Numbered from the stretch's first letter, positions 1-11,850 are shown. The stretch is 64,000 nt of DNA from Larix kaempferi (GCA_027924585.1 BSBM01000865.1:4887001-4951000); one strand, 5' to 3'. Translations and numbers: made by a program. The notes: a model not told the origin generated them from the letters alone.

Positions 1-1290
1 TTTCTGCATCTTGGATGAGCTCTCTAGCCCATGCTGGTTTCCTCATGTGAGATTCCTTCTCACAGGGTGGATCTACAAGTTGTTGTGGATCTTCTATTTC
101 ACGATCTTCTTCAGGAACTACTTCATTCATGGTGGTGTCTTGAGTTCTAGATATTCTGGGTTCTTCATTATCTTCAACTGGTGTTTTCCTTGATTTGATG
201 TATGATGAGCTTTCTTCAAATGTTACATCCCTACTGATATCAATCTTCTTGAATCCTGGGAAGTAGATTCTGTAAGGTTTCGAGCTTTCACTGTAACCCA
301 CGAATATGCCCTTCTTTCCTGAAGGATCTAGCTTTGTCCTCTTTTCTTTTGGTATGTGAGTGTATACTGGACAACCAAATATTTTGATGTGGATTGTAAG
401 GAGTAGTCAACTCCCTCTTAATCCATGAATCACTGCATAGCTTCTTGAAGTCACTTGAAGTGAATTCTCCTCCATTGTTGGATCTAAAGATCTTGATCTT
501 CATGTCAGTTTGGTTTTCTATCAAGGCTTTGAATTCCTTGAACTTGTCAAACACTTCATCTTTGTTCTTCAAGAAGTAAGCCCAAGTCTTCCTAGAGAAA
601 TCATCAATGAAGGAAACATAGTATACATACCCACTCAGAGAACTGGATGACATTGGACCGCATACATCAAAGTGGATTATTTCCAAGATTCTTTTTTCCT
701 TGCTTTCACTGCTTGGAAATGTCTTCTTTGTGTTCTTTCCCTTTGCACAACCTTTGCAAATTCCTTCATGCTTTGTCTGGATTTCAGGAAGACCTTCTAG
801 AGCTTTGCTTGCAATTGGTAATGCCCTATAGTGCATGTGTGCAAGCCTTCTATGCCAAAGTTCACTTGGCTCTACTAAATCATGGACCATGGCTTGTTCT
901 GGTTGGCCCTTCAATTTGTATAATCCTCCCTCTTGCTCTCCAATCACCACTGCATCATCTATAGTCTTACCCTTTGGCCACATTAGGATTTGGCCATCTA
1001 CAAATGAAACCCTTGTGCCTTTTGCATCCAATGCAAATATGGATAGTAGATTCTTCTTGAGACCTGGAACATATAGTACATCTTTCATCTGCATAGACTT
1101 TCCAGAGTCTAGTTTATAGGAGGCTTCACCACTCCCTTTTATTGGATACTGGTAGTCATCCCCATGTTTCACCTTGTGGGGTGATTCATGTTCGGATAGG
1201 TTCATAAAGGATTCCTTGAATCCTGTCATGTGTTTAGAAGCCCCACTATCTATAAGCCAATCATTACTACCATGAGTAATGGTTCCAGTG
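1..1290 (-). pseudogene. copia A pol remnant: protease, GAG-pre-integrase, integrase, SH3-like linker
   Basis: The protease active site DSGASKHM is at 1227-1250. A GAG-pre-integrase zinc-binding region (HRRLAHMHY and CKGCAKGK) spans about 730-860. The integrase core starts around 700 (HFDVCGPM) with the D...D...E region passing through SNNGGEF near 460-490. At about 385-405 the protein jumps from the post-catalytic integrase motif straight to the SH3-like retroviral polymerase domain, with a frame change. The expected roughly 80-100 residues between them are missing, so this is an internal deletion. The linker frame continues to base 1. Confidence 0.85.
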
Positions 1291-2208
1291 AGCAGAAATC
1301 AAAACATATTCTTCATCACTTGAAGAATCTTCACTATCTTCTCTAGCCCTCTTCCTAGGAGGTTCAACATCCTCTGTAGCATGAGCATGATGTCTTCTTT
1401 TGAAGTTCTTCTTCTTGTGAGAACCATCTTTCTTATTTCTGGGACAATCTCTGGAATAGTGTCCCTTCTCATCACATGTATAGCAACGGACATAGGACAT
1501 GTTCCTTCGAGTTTTGGGACTACCTCTTTGATTCTGATGGTGATGTCTTTCTTTCTTGCCATGATGGTGAGCCTTCTTTTCACCATGAATTTTGGAGTGT
1601 GCTATGAGAGCTTGGTATTCATTCCCCATCTTCTCTTCTCGAGCTACAATCCGAGCTTCTTCCTGTGAGCATTCTTCCCACAGTCTACTGAAAGTGATAA
1701 GTTTCTTCCTAGCACAAATCGCTTGGATGAAGGAATCCCATGACCTAGGAAGGCCATTAAGAGTGGTCATTACCACTTCTCCATTTTCTATATCTTCTCC
1801 TACAGCTTCAATTTGTTCTTTTATATGGGAGACCCTTGAGAAATAAGACTGCATAGTCTCCGCATTCCAGATCTTGACATTCTTCAATTGATTCCTTAAG
1901 GTCATCTTCTGATTTATGTTCTTCCCTTCAAATAACTTGGTCAGGGAATCAAACATCTCCTTTGGTGTCTTTAGGGATGACACATGGGGTATGAGATGAT
2001 CTTTGATAGAATCAGTAATGATCCTCTTTGCCTTGACCAAGTTCTTCTTGTGAAGAGCCTTAGCCTCTTCTTCCTCTAGGACAGGGACCACTTCACTTAT
2101 ATAAGTGTCCAACTCATTTTATTCTAAGATTAACCCAATCCTATACTTCCATGCTCGGAAGTTATCAGCCCATTCAAGATTATCCTCAAGCTTGGTGTGG
2201 TGAGACAT
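1267..2208 (-). pseudogene. copia A gag (nucleocapsid) pseudogene
   Basis: The reading frame starts at an ATG at 2206-2208 in a usual copia gag N-terminal context, but an in-frame TAA at 2119-2121 interrupts it after about 29 codons. The frame then stays open for about 280 residues. The middle part resembles the UBN2-type Gag domain, and a CCHC zinc knuckle of form C-x2-C-x4-H-x4-C (CDEKGHYSRDC) lies near 1460-1490. The tail is rich in Lys/Arg, then in acidic and Ser residues. The frame shifts near 1285-1300, just before the protease. Gag would package element RNA into virus-like particles; this copy cannot make full-length protein. Confidence 0.85.
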
Positions 2209-2769
2209 CTTAAAGAGTACTTCAAATGGAAATAGAAAAGATTTAGGTCTTACCACTTGATTTGCTGAAAACTGGGTCTGGTCCTGGATTAGGGTTTGTT
2301 AGAGAAACCCTAAAAATTCAAAATGTGAATTTCACCTTTCTGAATGGATAGAAAGATGCGCCTTGATGAGTTTATCATCCTGGTATACTCAGAATTTGAA
2401 AACTGCAAAGTTTCACCCTTCAGAAATGCTTTTCAATCTCCCGAATTAACTAGGGAGGAACCTGAATTAGGGTTTGAGTTTCTCGAAGCTTCACCCAACC
2501 AAAAATATCGATCCAAAGCTCTAAAATTCAATTTTTCCAAGTATCTTCCAGCTATGTCTTTAGATTTCAGAAATTCCTATTTTTGTGGAAACCCTAATAT
2601 TTAGGGCCAAACCTGAAAGTGCTCAGAATTGAATTCTGATTGGATAGAAAGATTCTCCTTGATGAGTAGAGTCAATCTACCTTACTACTTTTCCAAAATC
2701 TATGGAGAGAAACCCAATAAACAAGAAACCCTAGTTTCCGCCACTACACAATGTCTTCTTCTCAGGTTA

Positions 2770-2781
2770 GCTCTGATACCA
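2770..2781 (-). other. Primer-binding site of element A (tRNA-iMet type)
   Basis: Minus-strand TGGTATCAGAGC abuts the LTR end with no spacer. It matches the 3' end complement of plant initiator-Met tRNA used by most copia elements. Confidence 0.88.
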
Positions 2782-3344
2782 TGTTAGATTTTGAGCATTA
2801 ATTCAACATACTCTAGGATCTTTACTGAGAGAATAACATGTATAGCATATCAATCATATCAAGCATGTATCAAGCATATCAAGCAATCACATAAGACAAT
2901 GGACACACAGAGTTTCACTGGGGAAAACCATAAAGGTGAAAAACCCCACAACTTCCTCAGAGATAGAAAGAGCAATGATACAACCAAAGAACAAGAGATA
3001 GTCTTCTACTAGCAGCTACTCCTCCTCCTCAACTAGTGCGCCACTTTCCGAGTAGTGTAGAAGTGAATAATGAGATGATCAAATAGAGAGCTCTCGCTCT
3101 CTATTTATACTTGTCCTTACCAGCCTAATAAACTAGCAGGCTGACTTTTCTAACTCAGTCCAATAACCCATGGTTACATTAATCTGGGCCGACCCCACAC
3201 TTGGTGGTCTAATAAGCCATCACAGCAAGTTACAACACTTGTCAATACAAATGGCGACACTTCCGTATAGAGGAATAATACCATCTCTATAGGAGTACAA
3301 TATACATAGGTGAAATACATTCTGAAGTTACATATACATCAACA
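2782..3344 (-). repeat. 5' LTR of copia element A
   Basis: Read on the minus strand it starts TGTTGATGTATATG and ends AAAATCTAACA, directly against the primer-binding site. A TATA-like box (tatttata on the plus strand, about 3102-3109) lies inside, as expected of an LTR promoter. Much of it aligns by eye with the solo LTR at 18645-19290, including the stretch around the shared gtggcgcact motif. The partner LTR is outside the window. Confidence 0.88.
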
Positions 3345-5855
3345 CCTGCTTGAGAAGATTCGCATCATAACTGGCCCAGGCATCCAATGCACCCACTATC
3401 CAACGTCTAGGAAACCACCATGCACGAATTGGGGGGAAAACGGCTTGTGTGTTAATGAGTAGTTTCTACAGCATTGAAGGCCCTCTAATTTTAGAGAGGT
3501 CGACCACTGAAAGGGTCGACCTGCTCTCCATTGTAAATCATTATAAAAGGACTCCCAAGGTTATGAAGAAGGGGTGAAAAACGTTTTGTAAAACTTTGCT
3601 TATGATTTTTAATAGAAACTTTGTTCAGCTGTTGGTCTTATTTCATCTTTTGCTTCATGCTTGGTGACTGAATAGCTCAGGAATGACCTCTGTGACTTGA
3701 GAAGGGCCCCTCAACAACAAGGGTTTCATTTGTGCATATTTCATGATTTCTCTTCATTTTTGCAGATAAGCAATTTCAGTTTTGAATGTTTATGTAATTA
3801 AGAACGTTTTCTTGTAGGTGTTGTTCAGTTGTTTATAAAATGCAATCTTCTACTGTTTACATGTAATTTGCATCTTTAGTATTCATACGACCGGTCATTC
3901 GCACTTTCATTTAGATTGTCTTTCAGCATCCCATTCGTAATTAGACAGAACTTAAATTCATTTCCATCATTTTCAGTATTTGGTTTATGCATCTGTAGTT
4001 AGCTAGGGTGTGAATTAATATCCCAGTATTTTATTGTGTTATGTAGCTAGTGAGGATTCGAATATATCTTCAGCACTTCATATTTGAATTTACATTAACA
4101 CATAGATCAATTATTTCAGTTATATTTATGATGAAATTCACTTACACTTAAATTCCATTTTACTATAGGAAATAGTTTTTGGTTTAAATAGTAGTGTAGT
4201 TGTCTTTTGGTTCATGGTATAGGTAGCTTATAATTTGCTTTCATTGGTTTTCATTCTTAGAACCTAGGATAGCACAAATTTGTTTAACATGTTATCAGTG
4301 TTCATTTCATTCCTGTAGTTATAAGTAGGTTTAGCATTTCATTTCCATTTCACATTTTAATTTATAGTCAATATTTCATCTTTGTTTACATAGCTAGATC
4401 TTGCTAATTCCATTGTTAGTTTAGTCAATTTATTTCAGTAGGTGTAATAGGATAGAATCAATTTTCAATTAAAATTTAGTAATTCTTCTTTGAATCTTAT
4501 TTAGATGCAGTATTTCTAAGTTATTGCTATGATTTTCAATTAAAGATCAGTCTTAACTAGTGTAGATTTGCTTCTCAACTTTAGATTAGTTTGCATCATC
4601 TGTTATGGTTAATCAGAATAGTTTGATTTATTGTAGTAGTACTTTGTTTCTTGCTATAGGTTTGCTTACAAATTGAATGTGTTTCCAGTTATTTGAGTTA
4701 TTGTTTTGTACTTAGTTTCAAATTTGATTATAAAGCTCGAAGTTTAGTTTGCTTTTGGTAAATGATGTTTTCATAGAATAACTTGAAGTCTTGGCAGAGT
4801 AAAATTAGAAGTTGATAGGCATTTGCATGAGTTTGATAGATAGGCATTGCATGGGTATTGCATGTTTTAATTCCAAAATAGTCATTAGAGATAAACTAAC
4901 TTAGAGTTTATGCTTTTTAGTAGAGTGGGTTTGTTAATTAGTATGTCATTCCAAGTATTGTAACTAGGTTTTCAATTGTCATTTGCTTATGGATGAGTAG
5001 TAGTTACAATGTTTAAATTCTCTTGTAATTGGACTATTTTTCAGTTTCCATATTTTTATAGAAGTTAAGTTAGATTTACTTCCGTTTTGCATCTCTGTAG
5101 CATTTGTAAGTCACTTTGATACAATTCCTCAAGAAGATTGGAATTAGATAGGTCTATTTACGAATTATTTATTGCTTTGAAATCTTAGTTGTCAATGTAT
5201 GTTTGATTCTCAGAATAGTATTTCATTTGTAGTTTAACTGTTGGATTGGATTTCTTAGGTTATTTCATTAGTTGTCTTTCTCAAGGTAGTGTAGTTTCTT
5301 GTTTTTAAATAGTTAGTTGCAATTTGAAATTGTTCTTTAGTTAGGTTTCTGAATTTGTTTCATAGTTAGAATTTTGATATTGCATAGTAGAATAGTCTTT
5401 TCAATTCTTAGAATAGGGTTTGAATGATTGTTGCTAGTATTCGCTTTTGTAGTATAGCTTATATTTGATCAAGTCTTGTTTCCTAGACTAGTAATTTCCT
5501 TTTATCTTGAAATTTCAATTCTTGTCCATAGATTAGAATAGTATAAATTAGTAGTTAGGTTAGTTCTATATTTGAAATCATTACAATTTTTCCAAGTTGT
5601 TAGGTTAGGTCTGATTTGTTTGATAGTTTGTACTTTTAAGTTTGACTCGGTTTTTCATTTTAAAATTTATTTCTTTATTAACTCAGTTTTTCATTTTGAA
5701 AGATGTTTAAATCTTTTCATTATTAAGCATCTCTAGCATCTTCATAGCCAATACCTTAGTCTCCCTTCTACCTCAGCATATATTTTGTGACAACTTTAAG
5801 TATACAAACTTTAGTTGATAATTAATATTGGCAAATTTAATAGACATAAATTATA
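3345..5855. other. Non-coding, T-rich intergenic stretch
   Basis: I find no ORF or domain over about 2.5 kb. From about 3740 to 5800 the plus strand is strongly T-biased over A, with recurring tagttt, aggtt and ttcatt words, a look typical of plant introns or decayed untranslated DNA. The left end holds a hairpin with a TATA-like box (3497-3548). No LTR pair was recognised. Confidence 0.5.
3497..3548 (+). promoter_or_regulatory. Perfect 9-bp hairpin followed by TATA-like box
   Basis: AGGTCGACC at 3497-3505 and GGTCGACCT at 3514-3522 form a perfect stem with an 8-base loop; flanking gag/ctc bases extend it imperfectly. About 19 bp downstream is ttataaaagg (3541-3550). This resembles a core promoter of an LTR or lost gene, but no transcript unit can be shown. 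Confidence 0.3.
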
Positions 5856-6592
5856 CCAACAGGAAGAAGTGGATCGTGATCCAAAAACATGTGCTTGAAT
5901 TCTCCAGTAGTGGATGCAAGCGACACGGGAGGCTCTCTGAACTTTCTCTTGAAGAGAACAAATCCATGAATATGCAGACCATTCTGAAACTTGAAATTCG
6001 AACCAATTGAGGTAGGATCAGCTCCAATCAGATTTGATTGCTATTGAAAATTGAACTTATGAGCACTGGAAGTTAAATCAGCTCCAAGAATTGATATAAG
6101 GTTCCTTGAGATATCCTTTGAACCGACAGGGGTGAGATCAGAACCAAAATCACCAAAATATGCTTGAGACTTTAACCCAAGCGAATGGTAGTGTCCTCCA
6201 TCTTCAGTGAAACTCTGAGAACATGTGCCAATGATCATATAGAAGTACATAAGAAGTATATGATCAAGTAGGGAGAATTCATCACCTCCAAATTCTAATC
6301 TAACCTCCAAAACATTCAGAATATCATCATTCTGCACACCAGCAGACTCATGCAAAAGAGAGGATTCAAGAACCTCTTCAGATTCTAGAGCATAAATTGG
6401 CTTATATTTCTCAGAATTTAAATTAGAATACTTATGGGAGAACAAGATAGAGATATCGAATTCTTCATCTTCAACAACTATATGTATTGAAGAAATTTCC
6501 ACCATTTGATCTTCAGTGCTTGCAAAACCAACTCTCTGAAATTTTATACTGGAAGACTAGTTTAATCAAGAGCTACCATGGCTCTAATACCA
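5856..6592 (-). pseudogene. Internal fragment related to the gag-only element at 53145-55978
   Basis: From 5856 the sequence matches the internal region of the element at 53145-55978, beginning at the equivalent of about 54027. A minus-strand ORF at 6041-6505 (154 codons) carries the same C-terminal motif, SDLTPVGSKDISRN, plus the same order of acidic and hydrophobic segments (MYFYMIIGTCSQ against YYYMIINSCFQ). A degenerate primer-binding site, gctctaatacca on the plus strand, ends at 6592. The Gag N-terminal domain seen in the 53998-55125 ORF is absent here, so this is a shortened, diverged relative of unknown coding capacity. Confidence 0.65.
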
Positions 6593-7290
6593 TGTGATAA
6601 TTATGTATAGTTTGAATACCATGAATGAATTCTAATAGCCAAGAATATTGAAGCAAATAAGTCCTCACAAGAATTATTCAAAGATATGCAAGAATAAGAA
6701 GAAGAAATATTGAGACAGGAACATAAGAGAAGGAACTCAATTGATGGAAATATCATATCATGTATTATTCCTCAATATGAATACAATATATAATACATCT
6801 CAAGAGAGAAAATAGAATGCCTTAAAGGAAAGTTGTAAAGCACAAAAATTAAGGCTTACTAAAAGCATAAAAAAACCCCTAGGTGTCAAAAGCACTTTCC
6901 AAAACACTCTAAAGGCTCACAAATTGGATGAATATGGTATGGAAGCTCATGAGTGATGTAAATGGAATGTAATGATGAATTTAGGAGAGAATAAATTGGT
7001 GGAGGTCAAATTGGTCAAGTGGAGAGAGTTTCCAAGTCAATTAGCTTTACCTTATACAACTAGAAAGTAGAAAAAGCAGGATAAAGCTGTCTAAATTAGG
7101 AAAGTGTCTTTCTAATTCAGGAATGGAATAAAATCAGACTGAATCCAAGGAAATATTATCCATAATTTGTCCAAATTCGTTTTTGTGACTTAGGATGGCA
7201 TATGGAGGCATAAAAGACAAAACTAGGCCAACTACATACTCTACACCTACGAAAATTAATCTAAATGACTAATAAAATATATCCTAAGTA
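6593..7290 (-). repeat. Probable LTR remnant next to a degenerate PBS
   Basis: The stretch begins tgtgataattatg right after a degenerate initiator-Met PBS (6581-6592), as the LTR at 55290 begins tgtgaaaatcc after its own PBS. The far end is not certain; 7290 is a guess from the roughly 670-690 bp LTR length of the related element. No partner LTR was found. Confidence 0.4.
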
Positions 7291-7420
7291 TGGATGGGTT
7301 TTTTAAATGTTCCAAGATTATTGTTTTTCAAAAAAAATTCCTATATGTAGTGAACTTGACGTCCACTTCTCTCAATCTTGGGAGAGATTAATGGTCGCTC
7401 TCCCATTTCAATTATGGATA

Positions 7421-7688
7421 ATTCATTATAGATTCATTAATTATGAAAGTACTATTTCATTGCATCATAGGATGTTCTTGAATAGAATGTTACAAGGTTC
7501 TATCCTTCAATAACCCCAAAAGTATAAGAATTTTTACAGGGGATTTCTCATGAAGAATAAAAAATCTCTTCCATCTTACCCTATGCAGGGAAAATTCATT
7601 ATCGATTCCTTTATTATGAAATTACTCTTTGAGTGCATCATAGGATGTCCATTAATATGAGGTTACAAGATTCTATCCATCAATAACC
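7421..7688. repeat. Imperfect direct duplication of a ~95-bp unit
   Basis: Copy 1 (7421-7515) and copy 2 (7594-7688) share the order attcatta, gattc, attatgaa, gcatcataggatgt, ttacaag and tctatcc.tcaataacc. The copies are diverged and separated by about 80 bases. No coding content is visible from 7291 to 8100. Confidence 0.6.
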
Positions 7689-8099
7689 ATCTATATCCAT
7701 CAATAATAGTTTATTGTTGATTTAATATCTACATTGCATTCTTCATGCTTGGATATATTCAGATATGTTGTTTTAAGCGCATAAATATTTCAAGCTACTA
7801 CACAAGGTTTCCAACTAAATAGTCAACTTCTATACCAATCATTTTGCAGTCAACTTTCCACATTAATGTCAATCACAAGTTATCCTTGGTTAGTCAACTA
7901 GTGATGAGCTTTGTATAAGAACTTCTTCAACAAGGGAAATCTTCCTACATGGGTGACTAAGACAATTGAATTTGTTGGTGTCGATGCATGAGATGGAAAT
8001 CACTCAAGGAAGACAAGAAGTTAGAAACAATGTGGAAGACTTTCTCTAATGGCTCGTGCATTGAAGGTATGCGATTGAACATGTGTATATGCACATGGT

Positions 8100-9040
8100 T
8101 GACTTGAATGAAATGATGTTATGACTAGTGATTATCATTCTTTGATGAAGAATCAAACATGGGGCATCGTTTCTTGATCACAACGAAAGAATGTGGTGAT
8201 ATGTTGATGGGTCAAAAAGACCAAGTTTACATATGTAGGTGCTACTGAAAGACATAAGGCTCGTCTATTAGGAAAGTTCGTTTCTCAACAAAAGGCATTG
8301 ATTGCAATGAAACCTTTTCACTCGTCACAAAGATGAATTATGTTCAATTGATTCTTTCACATGTTCCTCATTTTGGATGGGAGGTGTACCATATGGATGT
8401 ATAAATTGATTTCTTACATTTAGATCTAAGTGAGGAGATTTGTATGGAACATATCCTTGGTGTTGAGAATGATGGAAACCTTGTTCATGGATAAAGAAAT
8501 CATTGTATGGTTTGAAACATGCCCCTAGGGCATAGTGTGAGAAGATTGATATTTTTTTCTCCAACCTTGATTTCAAATGCTATGAATAATATCACAATAT
8601 CTATGTTTTGCATGTAAATGATGCAACCTTCATTGTTTATTTTTAAATGTTAATGACTTAGCATCAAAAAATCTAATGTTGATTTATTCTTTGAAGAAAG
8701 AGTTAGCATATGCATTTGGACTAACCTTTGCTTGTTGAATTTTTTTGGACATCCAAGTCTTAGAAATGGATGATAAAGAGTAAAACTAATTAGACCTAAA
8801 GAGTGTGATTATTCTAATCTCTTAGGGTAGCTTGTTGGTAGAATTTTTTATTTAAATTAATGCCCATTTTTTTTTGTTAGTGTTGCTTCTTAGTTCATGC
8901 AACATCAAGGGGGGCACTTGAAATCCATAGAGAATATTTTTCATTTTATCAAAGGTAATTACCAATATGGTATAACATTTTGTAATAAAATTTTAAACAA
9001 TCTAATGGACTACACCTACTTGGATTAAGTTTAAGATAGA
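8100..9040 (+). pseudogene. Decayed copia reverse transcriptase / RNase H relic
   Basis: Conceptual plus-strand translation shows diagnostic copia RT N-terminal pieces in order: a MKNQTW-like segment near 8150, KFTYVGATERHKARL near 8220-8270, a WMYK segment near 8400 and an EE.(C/Y)ME-type motif near 8430-8450. RNase H-adjacent pieces such as FMQHQGG appear near 8895-8920, followed by a YTY motif near 9015. Many stops and frameshifts lie between them. No LTRs were found, so this is an old fragment. Confidence 0.7.
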
Positions 9041-9438
9041 GATGACAGAAATTATACCTCAAACTAATTGTGTTCCATTTTAACTTTGAACCTAGAGGAT
9101 GGTCATATAAAAATACAAAAGATTATTTCTCTTTTGACCAGACATTTTAGATTTCACTCTCTTCATAACACTCGGTATTTTGGCGTATTTAACAATGAGT
9201 CCCACCTCACCTCAAGTACAATAAACGTTCTTTTACTAAAGTGGTATATCCTTATCTTGGGTTTAGTATAACATAAAGATTTCATTTTAAAATATTGCTA
9301 TGGTTATTTATTTTTCCATATTTTCCTATGGTTCCCAGCTCACTTGGACTCATGAAACCACACTAGAATTTAACCAAAACCCCAATGAGATAAAATATAC
9401 ATATATTGAAAATATATGTTGGTTAATGGTATGATTAT

Positions 9439-9815
9439 TGTTGGAGATATTAGCTAGAATTTAGACTCCAAATAGCAAATCCATGGTATTTCAGCAGTTA
9501 GACTCCAGTTAGCAGATCCACGGGATTTCATCAATTAGACTCCAATTAGTAGATCCATGGTATTTCAGCAGTTAGACTCCAGTTAGCTTGCATCAATATC
9601 TATGGAACACTCCTAATTAGCATCATGCTACTATGTCGAGTAAGTTACAACATATATCATTGTATTGTAATTTTTTTTCAACACAATATAAATTATTTTC
9701 ATTTTTTGGCTTCTCTCTTCATCCACCATTGTGTTGTGTATGATTCATTGTCACCTATATCTTATGTGCAGCCATCTGGAACTCTACAATTATTTCTATG
9801 TTACGCTCTTTTGTA
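9439..9815 (+). repeat. 5' LTR of copia derivative B
   Basis: It starts TGTTGGAGATATTAG and contains several short repeats of ttagactccagttagcagatccacgg type. It ends near 9815, just before a badly degenerate PBS (ggtactgaagac, about 9817-9828). It aligns by eye with 11515-11850. Confidence 0.7.
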
Positions 9816-9929
9816 GGTACTGAAGACAGAACAAAGCAACAGGAAAGATGGAATTTCCCACATCTGCAATTCTAACACCATTACTTCAAATGGAAGCCTA
9901 GAATTCTACACCATCTCCAAAGTAGAGGC

Positions 9930-10670
9930 TTGTATCGGATAACCATGGACACAGAATCAGAACCCACCTCAGTAGTGGAAAAATACAAGTACTCCAACCA
10001 CATGGATGAGGCTCACAGTCTCCTATGCGTGTCTATTTCACTCGATTTATGGTTTCACATCGATGCATGGAAGACTCCAAATGAGATATGGAAAACATTG
10101 GTTGGCCTCTATGGCAAGCAAGATGAAATGAGGGGCCATTTGCTCAAAGTAGAACTAAACTCCTTGGATCCGAAGAAATTTGAAAATGCCAATATTTCTT
10201 CACCAAACTAAAATATCTCATTCGTGAATTAAGACATCGTGGTATCGAAAAATCCAAACAAGATAAGCAATTGATTTTTTCTATCATGTCAAAACTTGGA
10301 TCAATATATAGTGTATTTGTCTCCACATTTCAATCTAATAGATTCACGGCAGGATCAACCTGGAACATTCCTTAATTGTTACATTTCATTAAGTCTTTTA
10401 CATAGAAGTAAGATAATCTGATTCAAATGTTCGTAATCAAGGGATCCAAGGAACATGCACGTGTTGTGCATGATGGAAGCAACTCTCAATATCCTAAATC
10501 CAAACCGAAAGGAAAAGGAAAGGTGCATGCAGAGTCAAAGAAGGAAGGGTACTCCAAACCCTTCAATGATTCCTCTGGTTCCAAAGATGGAAAAAGAAAG
10601 AAAGGGAATGAGTATGGTTACTACAATCGTTAAGACCATCCAGAATCTACATGCATCAAGAAGCAAATAG
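9930..10670 (+). pseudogene. copia B gag remnant
   Basis: An open stretch at 9930-10211 encodes a Gag-like segment (DEAHSLLCVSISLDLWFHID then a WKTL-x-GLYGKQ motif) typical of copia Gag/UBN2 proteins. After a frame break the Lys/Gly/Ser-rich basic region continues at 10427-10633. The zinc-knuckle position reads YGYYNR then a stop, so conserved Cys codons are lost. Not functional. Confidence 0.7.
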
Positions 10671-10779
10671 ATCTTATGGCGAAAATAATTCAGAAGAACA
10701 ATCTCGGGGACTTTATTTCTGAGGATGCTAAGAAGAATCAGAAGATAAATCCCCTAAGAAAGGTAATCCTCATGCATTA

Positions 10780-11335
10780 ATAGGTATTCATTTCAAGTGC
10801 ATCCTTAGATACATTTAGGGCACCATCAGTTATGGGATCCACTATGCAGCAGGTTGCAAGTTGGATCTCATAAGCTTCATCGATTTTGACTAGGCTGGAA
10901 ATGGCACGGATCACAAATCCACCTCCAGGTACATGTTGAGTTTGGGATCCAGCCCAATCCATTGGTCGAGAAAAAATTAGTCATCTATTTCTCTATATTC
11001 AACAGGAAATGAGTACAGGGTATCAGTCAACATCACCATCCGGTCTATATGGATATAGAACTTCCTCACTAATCTTGGCATTCAGTTCCACTGTCCGACT
11101 ATGATCTAGTGTGACAACTAGAGTACACTAAAATTCTATCGATATCATGTACAAATCCGATGGAAAAAACATACCGAGAACCATATACATTATATCAGGG
11201 AGCTAGTTCATGACATTGTCATTGACTTGTAGTATTTCCCTTCCACCAAGAAGAGTGATGACATCTTCACCAACACTTTCACTGATAAAAAAAATTCATA
11301 GTTTGAGCGATCGTCTTGGAGTGAAGGACATAGTT
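10780..11335 (+). pseudogene. copia B RNase H C-terminal remnant
   Basis: Plus-strand translation gives the copia RNase H order: a GTISYGIHYAAG segment near 10820, a degraded D-x-D/W-AG segment near 10885, an ST-SRY-like segment near 10915, a WSRKN-like segment near 10960, then DN near 11105 and RELVHD near 11200. Several stops interrupt it. It sits right before the PPT and 3' LTR, the correct place for the end of pol. Confidence 0.75.
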
Positions 11336-11514
11336 TCCTAGCAACTATATTTCTCTTATTTTGATACATTGCACGTGAAGGGGTAGGTTTCCCATTTCCC
11401 TTTTCCTCACTTTATTTCGATATTCAATAGTTGCATTGTTCATGGGTACCTAACATGACCTCTATTTCCAATAGACATTTATTATGTATGCTCCCTACTA
11501 TTGTTTAAGGGGGG

Positions 11515-11850
11515 TGTTGGAGATATTAGCTAGCAGTTAGACTCCAGTTAACAGATCCACGGGATTTCAGCAGTTCCACTCCAGTTAGCAGATCCATGGG
11601 ATTTAAGCAGTTAGAACTCAGTTAGTTTGCATCAATCTCTTTGGAACACTCCTAATTAGCATCATGCTACTATGCCGAGTTAGTTACAACATATATAATT
11701 GTATTGTAATTATTTTTCAACATAACATAAGTTATTTCATTTTATGGCTTGATGTCTCTTCATCCACCATTGCGTTGTGTATGATTCATTGTCAACTAGA
11801 TCTTCTGTGCAACCATCCAAAACTCTACAATTATTTCTATACTACGTCGT
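11515..11850 (+). repeat. 3' LTR of copia derivative B
   Basis: It is preceded by a G-rich purine tract and starts TGTTGGAGATATTAGCTAG. It shares caattatttctat.. and the attagcatcatgctactatg segment with the left LTR. The exact 3' end is uncertain by about 10 bases. Confidence 0.7.

Larger units (their letters stand above)
1..3344 (-). mobile_element. Ty1/copia retrotransposon A, truncated by window edge
   Basis: Minus-strand copia element whose 5' LTR lies at the right (2782-3344), followed leftward by a primer-binding site, gag with a zinc knuckle, protease, GAG-pre-integrase and integrase. The domain order protease then integrase is diagnostic of Ty1/copia. RT, RNase H and the 3' LTR would lie left of the window. 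The coding region is broken by a stop codon, a frameshift and a deletion inside integrase, so this copy is dead. Its LTR family recurs as a solo LTR at 18645-19290. Confidence 0.9.
9439..11850 (+). mobile_element. copia derivative B: two LTRs with gag and RNase H remnants only
   Basis: Related repeats beginning TGTTGGAGATATTAGCTAG flank a 1.7-kb interior. The right one is preceded by a purine tract (aaggggg, about 11507-11514) that fits a PPT. The interior holds a gag remnant (9930-10670) and then a copia RNase H tail (10780-11335). Protease, integrase and RT are missing, so it is a deletion derivative. The 9040-9438 stretch to its left holds nothing I recognise. No convincing target duplication was found, partly because the right end is uncertain. 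Confidence 0.75.

Noticed and set aside
647-1119. Plus-strand ORFs of 94-105 codons
   Set aside because: They are antisense shadows of the copia A integrase and protease region on the minus strand.
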